Assembly: GCF_000716445.1 (NCBI RefSeq)
Contig: NZ_JNWK01000088.1
Coordinates: forward strand, 1 to 20,417
Origin: Streptomyces wedmorensis
GTDB taxonomy: Bacteria > Actinomycetota > Actinomycetes > Streptomycetales > Streptomycetaceae
DNA length: 20,417 nt
Reading direction: 5' to 3'
Under the pieces are notes generated by a model. It saw nothing but the letters and a program-made list of their open reading frames with translations, had not been told where the DNA came from and made no database searches. Positions 12,918-20,417 of the stretch are shown here, piece after piece. The translations under genes and the position numbers were made by a program. Every line of letters starts with the position of its first letter. Position 1 is the stretch's first letter.

Positions 12918-15317
12918 ATGGGGGACTCGAGACTGATCCAGGGCCGGTACCGCCTGCACGAGGTGATCGGCCGCGGAGGCATGGGCGAGGTCTGGCGCGC
13001 CACCGACGAGGCGCTCGGGCGCGGCGTCGCCGTGAAGTGCCTCAAGCCGCTCGGTCCGCAGCAGGACCCGCAGGTCCTCGCCGTGGTGCGCGAGCGCTTC
13101 CGGCGCGAGGCCCGGGTGGCCGCGGCGCTCCAGCACCGGGGCATCACCGTCGTGCACGACTTCGGCGAGTACGACGGCGTCCTCTTCCTGGTCATGGAGC
13201 TCCTGGAGGGCCGCAACCTCAGCCAGCTCCTCGCGGCCAACGCCCAGCAGCCGCTGCCCGTCCAGGACGTCGTCGAGATCGCCGACCAGGTCGCCGACGC
13301 CCTCGCCTACACGCACGGACAGGGGATCGTCCACCGCGACCTGAAGCCCGCCAACATCATGCGGCTGCGGGACGGCACCGTGAAGATCTGCGACTTCGGG
13401 ATAGCGCGCCTGGGCGCCGACATGGGCTTCACCTCGAAGCTCACCGGGACCGGCATCGCCATGGGCACCCCCCACTACATGTCCCCCGAGCAGATCGGCG
13501 GCAGCGAGGTCGACCACCGCAGCGACCTCTACTCGCTCGGTTGCGTGCTGTACGAGCTGGCCACCGGCGCCCCGCCCTTCGACCTCGGCGACTCCTGGGC
13601 CATCCTCATCGGCCACCGGGACACCGTGCCGCGCCCGCCGCGCGCCCTCCGCGCCGAGCTCCCGCCCTTCTTCGACCACCTCGTCGTCAACCTGCTCGCC
13701 AAGGTCCCCGAGGAGCGGCCCTCCCACGCGGGCGACCTGCGCCGCCGCATCGCCGTGGGCCGCGTGTCGACGGTCCTCGACCCCGGTGCCACGCCCCCTC
13801 CGCCCGGCCCGTGGCCCGGCGACACGGCCCCGTACCCGGTCCCGGGCCGACCGCCCGTCGGTCCCGGCGCGCCCGGGCCCACTCCCGGCTACGGCCCCGC
13901 GCCCGCTCCCGGCTACAGCTCCGCGCCCGGTCCCGCGCCCGCGTGGGCGCGGGGGATCGGCGGCGGACACCGGCCCGCGGCCGAAGGCGACGGCGCCGCG
14001 CCGCGCCCCGCCGCCCACGACCCCGCCGCCGCCGTGCTCACCACCGAGTGGACCACCGGCGGCCACGCGCCGGACGGGCCCGCGTACCTGCCGGGCGTGC
14101 CCACGCAGGCGCCGCCCCCGTCGCCGCGGACGCCCGTCGGACCCACGCCCGCTCCGCTCCCTGCGCAGGCCGCGGCCCCCGCCCCCTCGGCGGAGCTGGT
14201 CGCGGTGCTCGCCGGCCGCTACCGGGCGGGGATGGGACTCGGCCGGCTCGGCCGCTGGGGGGAGGCCGAGGCGGTGCACCGGTCCGTCGCCGAGGACCGC
14301 TCGCGGGCCCTCGGCGAGGACCATCCGGACACCCTGGCCAGCTCCTACGAGGTCGGGTTCGCCCTGGCCCGGCTCGACCGCCCGGCCGAGGCGCTGAGCG
14401 TCTTCGGGCGGGTCGCCGAGGCGCGTGCCCGGGTCCTCGGCGAGGACCACGCGGACACCCTGGCGGCGCGGCAGGAACGGGCGTACGCGCTCGGCCGCCT
14501 CGGCCGGCACACCGAGGCGTACGAGCTGTACGCCGAGGTGCTCGCGGCCCGTGAGCGGACCGTGGGCCCGGACCACCCCGACACCCTGCGCTGCCGCCAC
14601 AACCTGGCGTTCACCCTCGGCCGCCTGGGGCGCCTGGAGGAGTCGTACCGCACGGCGCACGCGGTCGCGGAGGCGCGCGCCCGGCTGCTCGGCGAGGGCC
14701 ACCCCGACACCCTGGTGACCCGGCACGAAGTGGCGTACACCCTCGGGAGGATGGGGCGCGGGCAGGAGGCACTCACCGAGTACCGCGCGGTGGCCGACGC
14801 CCGTGCCGCCGCGCTCGGTCCCGAACATCCCGACACCCTCGCCGCCCGCTACGAGACCGGGGTCTGCCTCGGTCGCCTCGGCCAGGCCGCGGACGCCCTC
14901 GACGTCTGCCGCGACCTCGTCGCCGCCCGTACCCGCGCACAGGGCGCCGACGCCCCCGAGACCCTGCGCGTACGCCACGCCCTCGCCGTCAACCTCGGCC
15001 GGCTGGGCCGCTGGCCGGAGGCGCTCGCCGAATCCGAGACCGTGCACGCCGACCGGGCGCGGGTCCTGGGCGAGGAGCACCCGGACACCCTCCTCAGCCG
15101 CCGCGAGGCCGCCGTCGCCCTGGGCCGGCTCGGCCGCTGGGAGGAGGCCCTGGACTCGCACCGCGCGGTCGCAGCCGCTCGCACCCGGCTCCTCGGCCCC
15201 GCCCACCCCGACACCCTCGCCGCCCTCGACGACGAGGCCCACTGCCTGGAGCGCCTCGGCCGCCACGCCGAGGCCGCCGCCCTCCACCTGCGAGCCGCCA
15301 CCCCACCCCCGACCTGA
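12918..15317 (+). CDS. Soluble Ser/Thr protein kinase with C-terminal tetratricopeptide repeats
   Basis: A 799-residue protein. Residues 8-280 form a complete Hanks-type kinase: glycine loop GRGGMGEVW (18-26), VAVK (K40), HRDLKPANI (D141), DFG (159-161), activation segment to MGTPHYMSPEQ, and DLYSLGCVLYEL. Residues about 287-420 are a Pro/Gly/Ala linker. From about 425 to 795 run eight 42-residue TPRs of the kinesin-light-chain type, each marked by LGEDHPDTL or a variant. No transmembrane helix or PASTA domain is seen, so unlike PknB it is cytosolic; the TPRs probably bind a partner or substrate. ATG at 12918 gives a good kinase N-terminus; the gene is in the same frame as the upstream oxygenase, 43 codons past its TAG. 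The 42-residue repeats are also visible as a 126-bp periodicity in the DNA. Confidence 0.93.
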   Translation: MGDSRLIQGRYRLHEVIGRGGMGEVWRATDEALGRGVAVKCLKPLGPQQDPQVLAVVRERFRREARVAAALQHRGITVVHDFGEYDGVLFLVMELLEGRNLSQLLAANAQQPLPVQDVVEIADQVADALAYTHGQGIVHRDLKPANIMRLRDGTVKICDFGIARLGADMGFTSKLTGTGIAMGTPHYMSPEQIGGSEVDHRSDLYSLGCVLYELATGAPPFDLGDSWAILIGHRDTVPRPPRALRAELPPFFDHLVVNLLAKVPEERPSHAGDLRRRIAVGRVSTVLDPGATPPPPGPWPGDTAPYPVPGRPPVGPGAPGPTPGYGPAPAPGYSSAPGPAPAWARGIGGGHRPAAEGDGAAPRPAAHDPAAAVLTTEWTTGGHAPDGPAYLPGVPTQAPPPSPRTPVGPTPAPLPAQAAAPAPSAELVAVLAGRYRAGMGLGRLGRWGEAEAVHRSVAEDRSRALGEDHPDTLASSYEVGFALARLDRPAEALSVFGRVAEARARVLGEDHADTLAARQERAYALGRLGRHTEAYELYAEVLAARERTVGPDHPDTLRCRHNLAFTLGRLGRLEESYRTAHAVAEARARLLGEGHPDTLVTRHEVAYTLGRMGRGQEALTEYRAVADARAAALGPEHPDTLAARYETGVCLGRLGQAADALDVCRDLVAARTRAQGADAPETLRVRHALAVNLGRLGRWPEALAESETVHADRARVLGEEHPDTLLSRREAAVALGRLGRWEEALDSHRAVAAARTRLLGPAHPDTLAALDDEAHCLERLGRHAEAAALHLRAATPPPT
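14310..15215 (+). repeat. 126-bp periodic TPR coding repeats
   Basis: The DNA coding LGEDHPDTL-type motifs returns every 126 bp, for example at 14310 and 14436. Eight motif copies are seen: EDHPDTL, EDHADTL, PDHPDTL, EGHPDTL, PEHPDTL, ADAPETL, EEHPDTL and PAHPDTL. The sixth is the most diverged. This is a protein repeat rather than a mobile or regulatory repeat. Confidence 0.85.
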
Positions 15318-15384
15318 CCCGCCGAAACCCGCCACGCCCGCCGCGCGCTCTTCCCCGGTCGTCGTGCCCGTGTGAGCATGAGCC

Positions 15385-16953
15385 ATGACCGCCCTCGACG
15401 CACTCCACGGCGCCCCGTCCGCACCCCGTTCGTACGACGCCGTGATCGTCGGCGCGGGCCACAACGGCCTGGTCGCGGCCGCCTATCTGGCCCGTGCCGG
15501 GAAGAGCGTCCTGGTCCTGGAGCGGCTCGGCTCCACCGGCGGGGCCGCCGTGTCGACGCGGCCGTTCGCCGGGGTCGACGCCCGGCTGTCGCGGTACTCG
15601 TACCTGGTCTCGCTGCTGCCGGAGAAGATCGTGCGGGAGCTCGGGCTGCGGTTCGCGGTGCGGAAGCGGTCCGTCTCCTCGTACACGCCGAAGGGCGACG
15701 GCGGGCTCCTCGTCGGAGGCGGGGCGGACCGCACGCGCGCCTCCTTCGCCGCGCTCACCGGCTCCGACCGGGAGTACGAGGCCTGGGAGGCGTTCTACGC
15801 CCGTACGGCCAGGGCCGCCCGCCGCATCTTCCCCACCCTCACCGAGCCCCTCCCGACCCGTGCGGCACTGCGGACCCGTGTCGACGACGCCGAGACCTGG
15901 CGGATGCTCTTCGAGGAACCCATCGGCGTCGCCGTGGAACGGCACTTCGCCGACGACCTGGTGCGCGGAGTCGTCCTCACCGACGCCCTGATCGGCACGT
16001 TCGCCGACGCCCACGACCCGGCCCTGTCGCAGAACCGCTGCTTCCTCTACCACGTCATCGGCGGCGGCACCGGCGACTGGGACGTGCCCGTCGGGGGCAT
16101 GGGCGCGCTCACCGACGCCCTCGCCGGAGCCGCGCGCGAAGCCGGGGCCCGGATCGTCACCGGCCACGAGGCGACCCGGATCGAGACCGACGGGCGCCGC
16201 GCCGCGATCACGTACCGCACCGCCGACGGCGAGGGCACGGTCGAGGCGGAACACGTCCTGGTCAACGCCTCCCCGCAGGAACTCGCGGCCCTGCTCGGCG
16301 AGACGGCCCCGCCCGCGCCGGAAGGCGCCCAGCTCAAGGTCAACATGCTGCTGACGCGGCTGCCGAGGCTGCGCGACCGCGGCGTCGACCCGCGCGAGGC
16401 GTTCGCCGGGACCTTCCACATCGCCGAGGGGTACGGCCAGTTGGCCGCCGCGCACGCCGAGGCGGCCGCCGGGCGGCTGCCCACCGCCCCGCCCTCGGAG
16501 ATCTACTGCCACTCCCTCACGGACCCGACGATCCTGAGCCCCGGACTCGCCGCCCGGGGCCACCAGACCCTCACCCTCTTCGGCCTGCACACCCCGGCCC
16601 GGCTCTTCCGCGCCGACAACGACGGCACGCGTGCCGCGCTCCTCAAGGCGACCCTCGACCAGCTCGACGCCCACCTCGACGAGCCGATCGCCGACTGCCT
16701 CGCCCTCGACGCGGAGGGGCGGCCCTGCATCGAGGCGAAGACCCCGCTCGACCTCGAACGCGAACTGCGCCTGCCGGGCGGCCACATCTTCCACCGCGAC
16801 CTCTCGTTCCCGTACGAGGCCGACGGCACCGGGCGCTGGGGCGTCGAGACCCGCCACGCCAACCTGCTGCTGTGCGGGGCCGGCGCGGTCCGGGGCGGCG
16901 GAGTGAGCGGTGTCCCCGGCCACAACGCGGCGATGGCGGTGCTCGGAAGTTGA
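15385..16953 (+). CDS. FAD-dependent oxidoreductase, phytoene-desaturase/PYROXD2-like
   Basis: A 522-residue flavoprotein. The N-terminal dinucleotide fold is intact: VIVGAGHNGLVAAAYLARAGKSVLVLE with GAGHNG at 23-28 and the ribose-binding E46, followed by GSTGGAAVSTRPF. The middle has the CrtI-like GGTGDWDVPVGGMGALTDAL, and the C-terminus has the second FAD motif, LLLCGAGAVRGGGVSGVPGHNAA. This is the NAD(P)/FAD oxidoreductase group that includes carotenoid desaturases and vertebrate PYROXD2; most bacterial members have no proven substrate. No carotenoid genes (crtE, crtB, crtY) lie nearby, so desaturation of phytoene is unlikely. There is no signal peptide. The ATG at 15385 begins 67 bp past the kinase stop with no strong ribosome site, so co-transcription is possible but not shown. 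Confidence 0.88.
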   Translation: MTALDALHGAPSAPRSYDAVIVGAGHNGLVAAAYLARAGKSVLVLERLGSTGGAAVSTRPFAGVDARLSRYSYLVSLLPEKIVRELGLRFAVRKRSVSSYTPKGDGGLLVGGGADRTRASFAALTGSDREYEAWEAFYARTARAARRIFPTLTEPLPTRAALRTRVDDAETWRMLFEEPIGVAVERHFADDLVRGVVLTDALIGTFADAHDPALSQNRCFLYHVIGGGTGDWDVPVGGMGALTDALAGAAREAGARIVTGHEATRIETDGRRAAITYRTADGEGTVEAEHVLVNASPQELAALLGETAPPAPEGAQLKVNMLLTRLPRLRDRGVDPREAFAGTFHIAEGYGQLAAAHAEAAAGRLPTAPPSEIYCHSLTDPTILSPGLAARGHQTLTLFGLHTPARLFRADNDGTRAALLKATLDQLDAHLDEPIADCLALDAEGRPCIEAKTPLDLERELRLPGGHIFHRDLSFPYEADGTGRWGVETRHANLLLCGAGAVRGGGVSGVPGHNAAMAVLGS

Positions 16954-16991
16954 CGCGTGGCGGCCTTCCACCGGGGGTGTGAAGCTGATCT

Positions 16992-17113
16992 GCGAGCGCG
17001 CTTAAGAAATCCTCGATGGACCGCGAGCGCGACGTACGGAAGATTCTCTTCCAGGGATCATGGGCGCGCAGTCGTGCCCGCACCCCCGCATCACAGGACA
17101 CGCACGTCGGGAG
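16992..17113 (+). promoter_or_regulatory. tdh-kbl control region with inverted and direct repeats
   Basis: The 168-bp gap before tdh holds a direct repeat GCGAGCGCG (16992-17000 and 17023-17031), an AT-richer TTAAGAAAT patch (17002-17010), and a perfect inverted repeat GGAAGA-TTC-TCTTCC (17038-17052). GGGAG at 17109-17113 is the tdh ribosome site. The inverted repeat is a good operator candidate for the threonine-to-glycine operon, perhaps for the LysR protein encoded downstream; no promoter hexamers are certain. Confidence 0.5.
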
Positions 17114-17121
17114 CCGTTGCA

Positions 17122-18156
17122 TTGAAGGCGCTGGTCAAGCTGAAGGCGGAGCCGGGACTCTGGCTCACGGACGTGCCCGAGCCGGAGACCGGCCCCGGGG
17201 ACGTTCTCATCAAGGTCAAGCGGACCGGTATCTGCGGTACCGACCTGCACATCCGCTCCTGGGACGGCTGGGCGCAGAAGACGATCGCCACGCCGCTGAC
17301 GATCGGCCACGAGTTCGTCGGCGAAGTCGTCTCCGTCGGCCGTGACGTCTCCGACATCGCCGTCGGCGACCTGGTCAGCGGCGAGGGCCACCTGGTCTGC
17401 GGCAAGTGCCGCAACTGTCTGGCCGGCCGCCGCCACCTCTGCCGCGCCACCATCGGCCTCGGCGTCGGCCGTGACGGCGCCTTCGCCGAGTACGTGGCGC
17501 TGCCCGCCACCAACGTCTGGGTGCACCGCGTCCCCGTCGACCTCGACGTCGCCGCGATCTTCGACCCGTTCGGCAACGCCGTGCACACGGCGCTCTCCTT
17601 CCCGCTGGTCGGCGAGGACGTCCTCGTCACCGGTGCCGGCCCGATCGGCATCATGGCCGCCGCCGTCGCCAAGCACGCCGGCGCCCGCAACGTCGTGATC
17701 ACCGACGTCAGCGAGGAGCGTCTGGCCCTGGCGCGCAAGACGGGCGTCACGCTCGCCCTCAACGTCGCCGAGCAGACCATCGCCGACGGCCAGCGCACCC
17801 TCGGGCTCAAGGAGGGCTTCGACGTCGGCCTGGAGATGTCGGGCAACCCGCACGCCATGCGCGACATGGTCGCCAACATGACCAACGGCGGAAAGATCGC
17901 CATGCTGGGCCTGCCCAGTGAGGACTTCGCCGTCGACTGGGCGAAGATCGTCACGTCCATGATCACGGTCAAGGGCATCTACGGCCGTGAGATGTTCGAG
18001 ACCTGGTACGCCATGTCGGTGCTCCTGGAGGCGGGCCTCGACCTCGCCCCCGTCGTCACCGGCCGGTACGCGTACACCGACTTCGAGGCCGCCTTCGACG
18101 ACGCGGCCTCCGGCAAGAGCGGCAAGATCATCCTCGACTGGACTGCGGGAGCCTGA
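17122..18156 (+). CDS. tdh: L-threonine 3-dehydrogenase
   Basis: A 344-residue zinc-dependent medium-chain dehydrogenase that oxidises L-threonine with NAD+ to 2-amino-3-oxobutyrate. Catalytic zinc residues are C38 in GICGTDLH and H63-E64 in GHEF; the structural zinc site is C93, C96, C99 and C107 in [15 protein letters not shown]; the NAD fold has GAGPIG at 171-176. Length and sequence agree with E. coli and streptomycete Tdh. The start is a TTG at 17122: it yields [15 protein letters not shown], the usual N-terminus, and GGGAG lies eight bases upstream; no ATG is available near it in frame. It is followed after three bases by kbl, whose enzyme uses the unstable product, so the two form an operon and probably channel the intermediate. 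Confidence 0.95.
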   Translation: MKALVKLKAEPGLWLTDVPEPETGPGDVLIKVKRTGICGTDLHIRSWDGWAQKTIATPLTIGHEFVGEVVSVGRDVSDIAVGDLVSGEGHLVCGKCRNCLAGRRHLCRATIGLGVGRDGAFAEYVALPATNVWVHRVPVDLDVAAIFDPFGNAVHTALSFPLVGEDVLVTGAGPIGIMAAAVAKHAGARNVVITDVSEERLALARKTGVTLALNVAEQTIADGQRTLGLKEGFDVGLEMSGNPHAMRDMVANMTNGGKIAMLGLPSEDFAVDWAKIVTSMITVKGIYGREMFETWYAMSVLLEAGLDLAPVVTGRYAYTDFEAAFDDAASGKSGKIILDWTAGA

Positions 18157-18159
18157 CCC

Positions 18160-19359
18160 ATGTTCGATTCCGTACGCGACGACATCCGTGCCACCCTCGA
18201 AGAGATCCGCGAGGCCGGGCTCCACAAGCCCGAGCGCGTCATCGGCACCCCCCAGTCGGCCACCGTCGCCGTCACCTCGGGCGGCCGTCCCGGCGAGGTC
18301 CTGAACTTCTGCGCCAACAACTACCTCGGCCTCGCCGACAACCCCGAGATCGTCGCCGCCGCCCACGAGGCGCTCGACCGCTGGGGCTACGGCATGGCGT
18401 CCGTCCGCTTCATCTGCGGCACGCAGGAGGTGCACAAGGAGCTGGAGGCGCGCCTCTCGGCCTTCCTCGGACAGGAGGACACGATCCTCTACTCCTCCTG
18501 CTTCGACGCCAACGGCGGCGTCTTCGAGACCATCCTCGGCGCCGAGGACGCGGTCATCTCCGACGCCCTCAACCACGCGTCGATCATCGACGGCATCCGC
18601 CTGTCCAAGGCCCGCCGCTTCCGCTACGCCAACCGCGACATGGAGGACCTGGAGCGCCGGCTCAAGGAGGCCACCGAGGGCGGCGCCCGGCGCAAGCTGA
18701 TCGTCACCGACGGCGTGTTCTCCATGGACGGGTACGTCGCCCCGCTCGCCGACATCTGCGACCTGGCCGAGCGCTACGACGCCATGGTCATGGTCGACGA
18801 CTCGCACGCGGTCGGCTTCGTCGGCCCCGGCGGCCGCGGCACCCCCGAACTGCACGACGTCATGGACCGCGTCGACATCATCACCGGCACCCTCGGCAAG
18901 GCCCTCGGCGGCGCCTCCGGCGGCTACGTCGCGGCCCGTGCCGAGATCGTCGCCCTGCTGCGCCAGCGCTCGCGCCCGTACCTGTTCTCGAACACCCTCG
19001 CCCCGGTCATCGCCGCCGCCTCCCTCAAGGTCCTCGACCTCCTGGAGTCCGCCGGCGACCTGCGCGAGCGCCTCAACGCCAACACGGCGCTCTTCCGCTC
19101 CCGCATGACCGAGGAGGGCTTCGACATCCTCCCCGGCGACCACGCCATCGCCCCCGTCATGATCGGCGACGCCGCCGTCGCCGGCCGGATGGCCGAGCTG
19201 CTCCTGGAGCGCGGCGTGTACGTGATCGGCTTCTCGTACCCGGTCGTGCCGCAGGGCCAGGCCCGCATCCGCGTGCAGCTCTCCGCCGCGCACTCCACCG
19301 AGGACGTGAACCGGGCCGTCGACGCCTTCGTCGAGGCCCGCGCCGCCCTCGCCGCCTGA
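18160..19359 (+). CDS. kbl: Glycine C-acetyltransferase (2-amino-3-ketobutyrate CoA ligase)
   Basis: A 399-residue PLP enzyme of the alpha-oxoamine synthase family, nearly the same length as E. coli Kbl. It splits 2-amino-3-oxobutyrate with CoA into glycine and acetyl-CoA, completing threonine breakdown begun by Tdh. The PLP lysine is K247 in [15 protein letters not shown]213 and H216 lie in VDDSHAVGF; the substrate-site motifs [26 protein letters not shown] and [13 protein letters not shown] are all present. The SMDGYVAPL motif distinguishes Kbl-like enzymes from BioF, though the families are close. The ATG is three bases after the tdh stop and uses GGGAG inside the tdh end, so translation is likely coupled. 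A hairpin at 19372-19399 follows. Confidence 0.95.
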   Translation: MFDSVRDDIRATLEEIREAGLHKPERVIGTPQSATVAVTSGGRPGEVLNFCANNYLGLADNPEIVAAAHEALDRWGYGMASVRFICGTQEVHKELEARLSAFLGQEDTILYSSCFDANGGVFETILGAEDAVISDALNHASIIDGIRLSKARRFRYANRDMEDLERRLKEATEGGARRKLIVTDGVFSMDGYVAPLADICDLAERYDAMVMVDDSHAVGFVGPGGRGTPELHDVMDRVDIITGTLGKALGGASGGYVAARAEIVALLRQRSRPYLFSNTLAPVIAAASLKVLDLLESAGDLRERLNANTALFRSRMTEEGFDILPGDHAIAPVMIGDAAVAGRMAELLLERGVYVIGFSYPVVPQGQARIRVQLSAAHSTEDVNRAVDAFVEARAALAA

Positions 19360-19371
19360 CGGCGGAAGCCG

Positions 19372-19399
19372 GGGGCCCTGACGGCCTGAGCAGGGCCCC
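19372..19399 (+). terminator. Hairpin after kbl
   Basis: GGGGCCCTG (19372-19380) pairs perfectly with CAGGGCCCC (19391-19399) around a ten-base loop. It is located 12 bp past the kbl stop and 20 bp before the LysR start, so it probably ends or weakens tdh-kbl transcription. There is no T-run. Confidence 0.6.
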
Positions 19400-19419
19400 G
19401 GTACTGCGAGACTAGGAAC

Positions 19420-20322
19420 ATGATCGAAGCGCGGCGGTTGCACATCCTCCGTGCGGTGGCCGACCACCGCACGGTCACGGCGGCGGCCGCCGCGCTCTAT
19501 CTCACCCCCTCCGCGGTCTCCCAGCAGCTCGCCGCCCTGGAGCAGGAGACCGGTCACCGCCTGGTGGACCGCAGCGCCCGCGGCGCGCGCCTCACCCCGG
19601 CCGGCGAGATCCTGCTGAGCCACGCCAACGCCGTCCTCGCCCAGCTGGAGCAGGCCGAGTCCGAACTCGCCGCCTACGGTTCGGGCGAGGCCGGTACGGT
19701 CACCGTCGCCGCGTTCGCCACCGGCATCGGCCTCGTGGTGGCCCCCGCCATCAGTGCGCTGGCCGACTCCGCCCCCGGCATCCGGGTACGGGTGCGGGAC
19801 GCCGAGGGCGACGAGAGCCTCATGATGGTCCTCGACCGGCAGGTCGACGTGGCCGTCGCGGTCGAGTACCGGGGCGCCCCGGGCGAGGACGACGCCCGGC
19901 TCACCCGCGTCCCGCTCTACGCCGAGCCCTTCGACGCCGTCCTGCCCCCCGGCCATCCGCTGGCGGCCGCCGAGCGGGTCGCGCTCGGCGACCTCGCCAA
20001 GGACGCCTGGATCGGCCAGTCTGTCGGCAACCCCTGTCGCGACGTGACCGTCCTGGCCTGCGAGTACGCCGGGTTCGCCCCGCGCCTGGAGCACGCGTCC
20101 GACGACTTCCGCGCCGTCGTCGCCCTCGCCGCGGCCGGCGCCGGCGTGGCACTGGTGCCGCGCTCCGCCCTGCGAGGCATGGAGCTCACCGGTGTGGAGG
20201 TCCGCCCGGTCGACGGCGTCGCACCCACCCGCCGCGTCTTCGCCGCCGTCCGGCGCGGCGCGGAGGAACACCCCTTGATCAGCCCCGTCCTCGCGGCACT
20301 CGGCGACGCGGCCGGCTCCTAG
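19420..20322 (+). CDS. LysR-family transcriptional regulator
   Basis: A 300-residue regulator, typical LTTR length. The N-terminal winged helix-turn-helix is clear at 3-62: RRLHILRAVADHRTVTAAAAALYLTPSAVSQQLAALEQETGHRLVDRSARGARLTPAG. A linker helix (LLSHANAVLAQLEQAESELAAYGSG) leads to the periplasmic-binding-protein-like effector domain (about 88-300) with TVTVAAFATGIGLVVAPAI and AAAGAGVALVPRSAL. The effector is unknown. Most LTTRs are divergent from their target; this one instead follows tdh-kbl in the same direction, behind a hairpin. It may regulate that operon or something to the right. Its ATG at 19420 has only AGGA two bases away, a spacing too short to be a good ribosome site, so a leaderless message is possible. 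Confidence 0.9.
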   Translation: MIEARRLHILRAVADHRTVTAAAAALYLTPSAVSQQLAALEQETGHRLVDRSARGARLTPAGEILLSHANAVLAQLEQAESELAAYGSGEAGTVTVAAFATGIGLVVAPAISALADSAPGIRVRVRDAEGDESLMMVLDRQVDVAVAVEYRGAPGEDDARLTRVPLYAEPFDAVLPPGHPLAAAERVALGDLAKDAWIGQSVGNPCRDVTVLACEYAGFAPRLEHASDDFRAVVALAAAGAGVALVPRSALRGMELTGVEVRPVDGVAPTRRVFAAVRRGAEEHPLISPVLAALGDAAGS

Positions 20323-20417
20323 GGCCTGTCTGAAAATTCCCGTCGGGTCCGGCCCGCCCGGCACGCACGCTCGCCGCACGGCCGAAACGCCCCAGTGGCT
20401 CCGCTACGAGGGCGCCC
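20323..20417. other. Non-coding segment, possible dispersed repeat or mobile-element edge
   Basis: Directly after the LysR stop comes GGCCTGTCTGAAAATTCCCG, then about 75 bp with weak coding character that runs to the window end. From memory, closely similar sequence (GGCCTGTCTGAAAATTC with GTGGCTCCGCTACGAGGGCGCCC) occurs many times in Streptomyces genomes, next to unrelated genes. I read no transposase in this piece. It may be a short interspersed repeat or the end of an insertion element whose body is outside the window. Confidence 0.4.

Noticed and set aside
14310..15215. 126-bp DNA periodicity as a satellite or CRISPR-like array
   Set aside because: The period equals 42 codons and follows kinesin-light-chain TPR motifs in frame; there are no conserved non-coding repeats with unique spacers.
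12843..15464. Minus-strand open frame opposite the kinase-TPR gene
   Set aside because: Its apparent repeats are mirror images of the TPR codons on the plus strand; no domain of its own.
15385..16953. Phytoene desaturase of a carotenoid cluster
   Set aside because: The FAD motifs fit the broader PYROXD2/CrtI group, but no crtE, crtB or cyclase gene is near, so a carotenoid role is not supported.
18160..19359. 8-amino-7-oxononanoate synthase (BioF)
   Set aside because: Same enzyme family, but the direct three-base junction with tdh and full-length agreement with Kbl favour glycine C-acetyltransferase.
17002..20379. Long minus-strand open frame opposite tdh, kbl and the LysR gene (1125 codons)
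   Set aside because: It is the antisense shadow of three well-identified genes; high-GC DNA leaves such frames open, and the translation is Gly/Asp/Val-rich without any domain.

Overview
The window is very GC-rich, with strong G/C bias at third codon positions, frequent AGGAGG-type ribosome sites, several apparently leaderless starts, and a full set of typical actinomycete families (SARP/AfsR-like regulator, SpoIIE-type phosphatase with an ATPase domain, Hanks-type kinase). It reads as chromosomal DNA of a Streptomyces or close relative. I found no rRNA, tRNA, CRISPR array, integrase or intact transposase. Fifteen protein genes are supported. No gene-free stretch exceeds 300 bases; the longest are 286 bp (9999-10284), about 247 bp (5297-5543), 205 bp (520-724) and 168 bp (16954-17121), and each holds repeats or palindromes listed below.

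Layout. 100-2122 (+): a small START/SRPBCC protein and an aldehyde dehydrogenase of the succinate-semialdehyde type. 2168-5296 (-): a two-gene unit with a PAS-GAF-SpoIIE phosphatase-HATPase regulator followed by a PHP-domain phosphoesterase with helix-hairpin-helix motif. 5297-5543: divergent control region with a 22-bp perfect palindrome and direct repeats. 5544-9714 (+): a 1208-residue SARP-NB-ARC regulator carrying an odd internal peptide repeat, overlapping an unrecognised 183-residue gene; then a 66-residue protein with an ideal ribosome site. 10047-10188: a perfect 20-bp-stem terminator, a direct repeat of small hairpins, and a palindrome matching the KstR operator pattern. 10285-11475 (+): an acyl-CoA dehydrogenase resembling mycobacterial FadE29. 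11485-11766 (-): nucleoside phosphorylase PpnP. 11967-15317 (+): an MpaB/DUF2236 oxygenase and a soluble Ser/Thr kinase with kinesin-light-chain-type TPRs, read in the same frame and separated by one TAG that lies inside a 36-bp tandem repeat. 15385-16953 (+): FAD oxidoreductase of the CrtI/PYROXD2 type. 17122-20322 (+): threonine-to-glycine operon tdh-kbl and a LysR regulator. 20323-20417: a non-coding segment that looks like a dispersed repeat or mobile-element edge.

Most of the window is ordinary metabolism and regulation. The best candidates for something new are: the nonsense codon between oxygenase and kinase, where flanking repeat copies differ mainly at synonymous sites; the SARP protein with a five-copy G-G-V-H-G-A-A repeat in its NB-ARC module plus a translationally coupled partner of unknown function; and the KstR-like site before an orphan FadE29-like gene. 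I saw no clear new defence or biosynthetic system.
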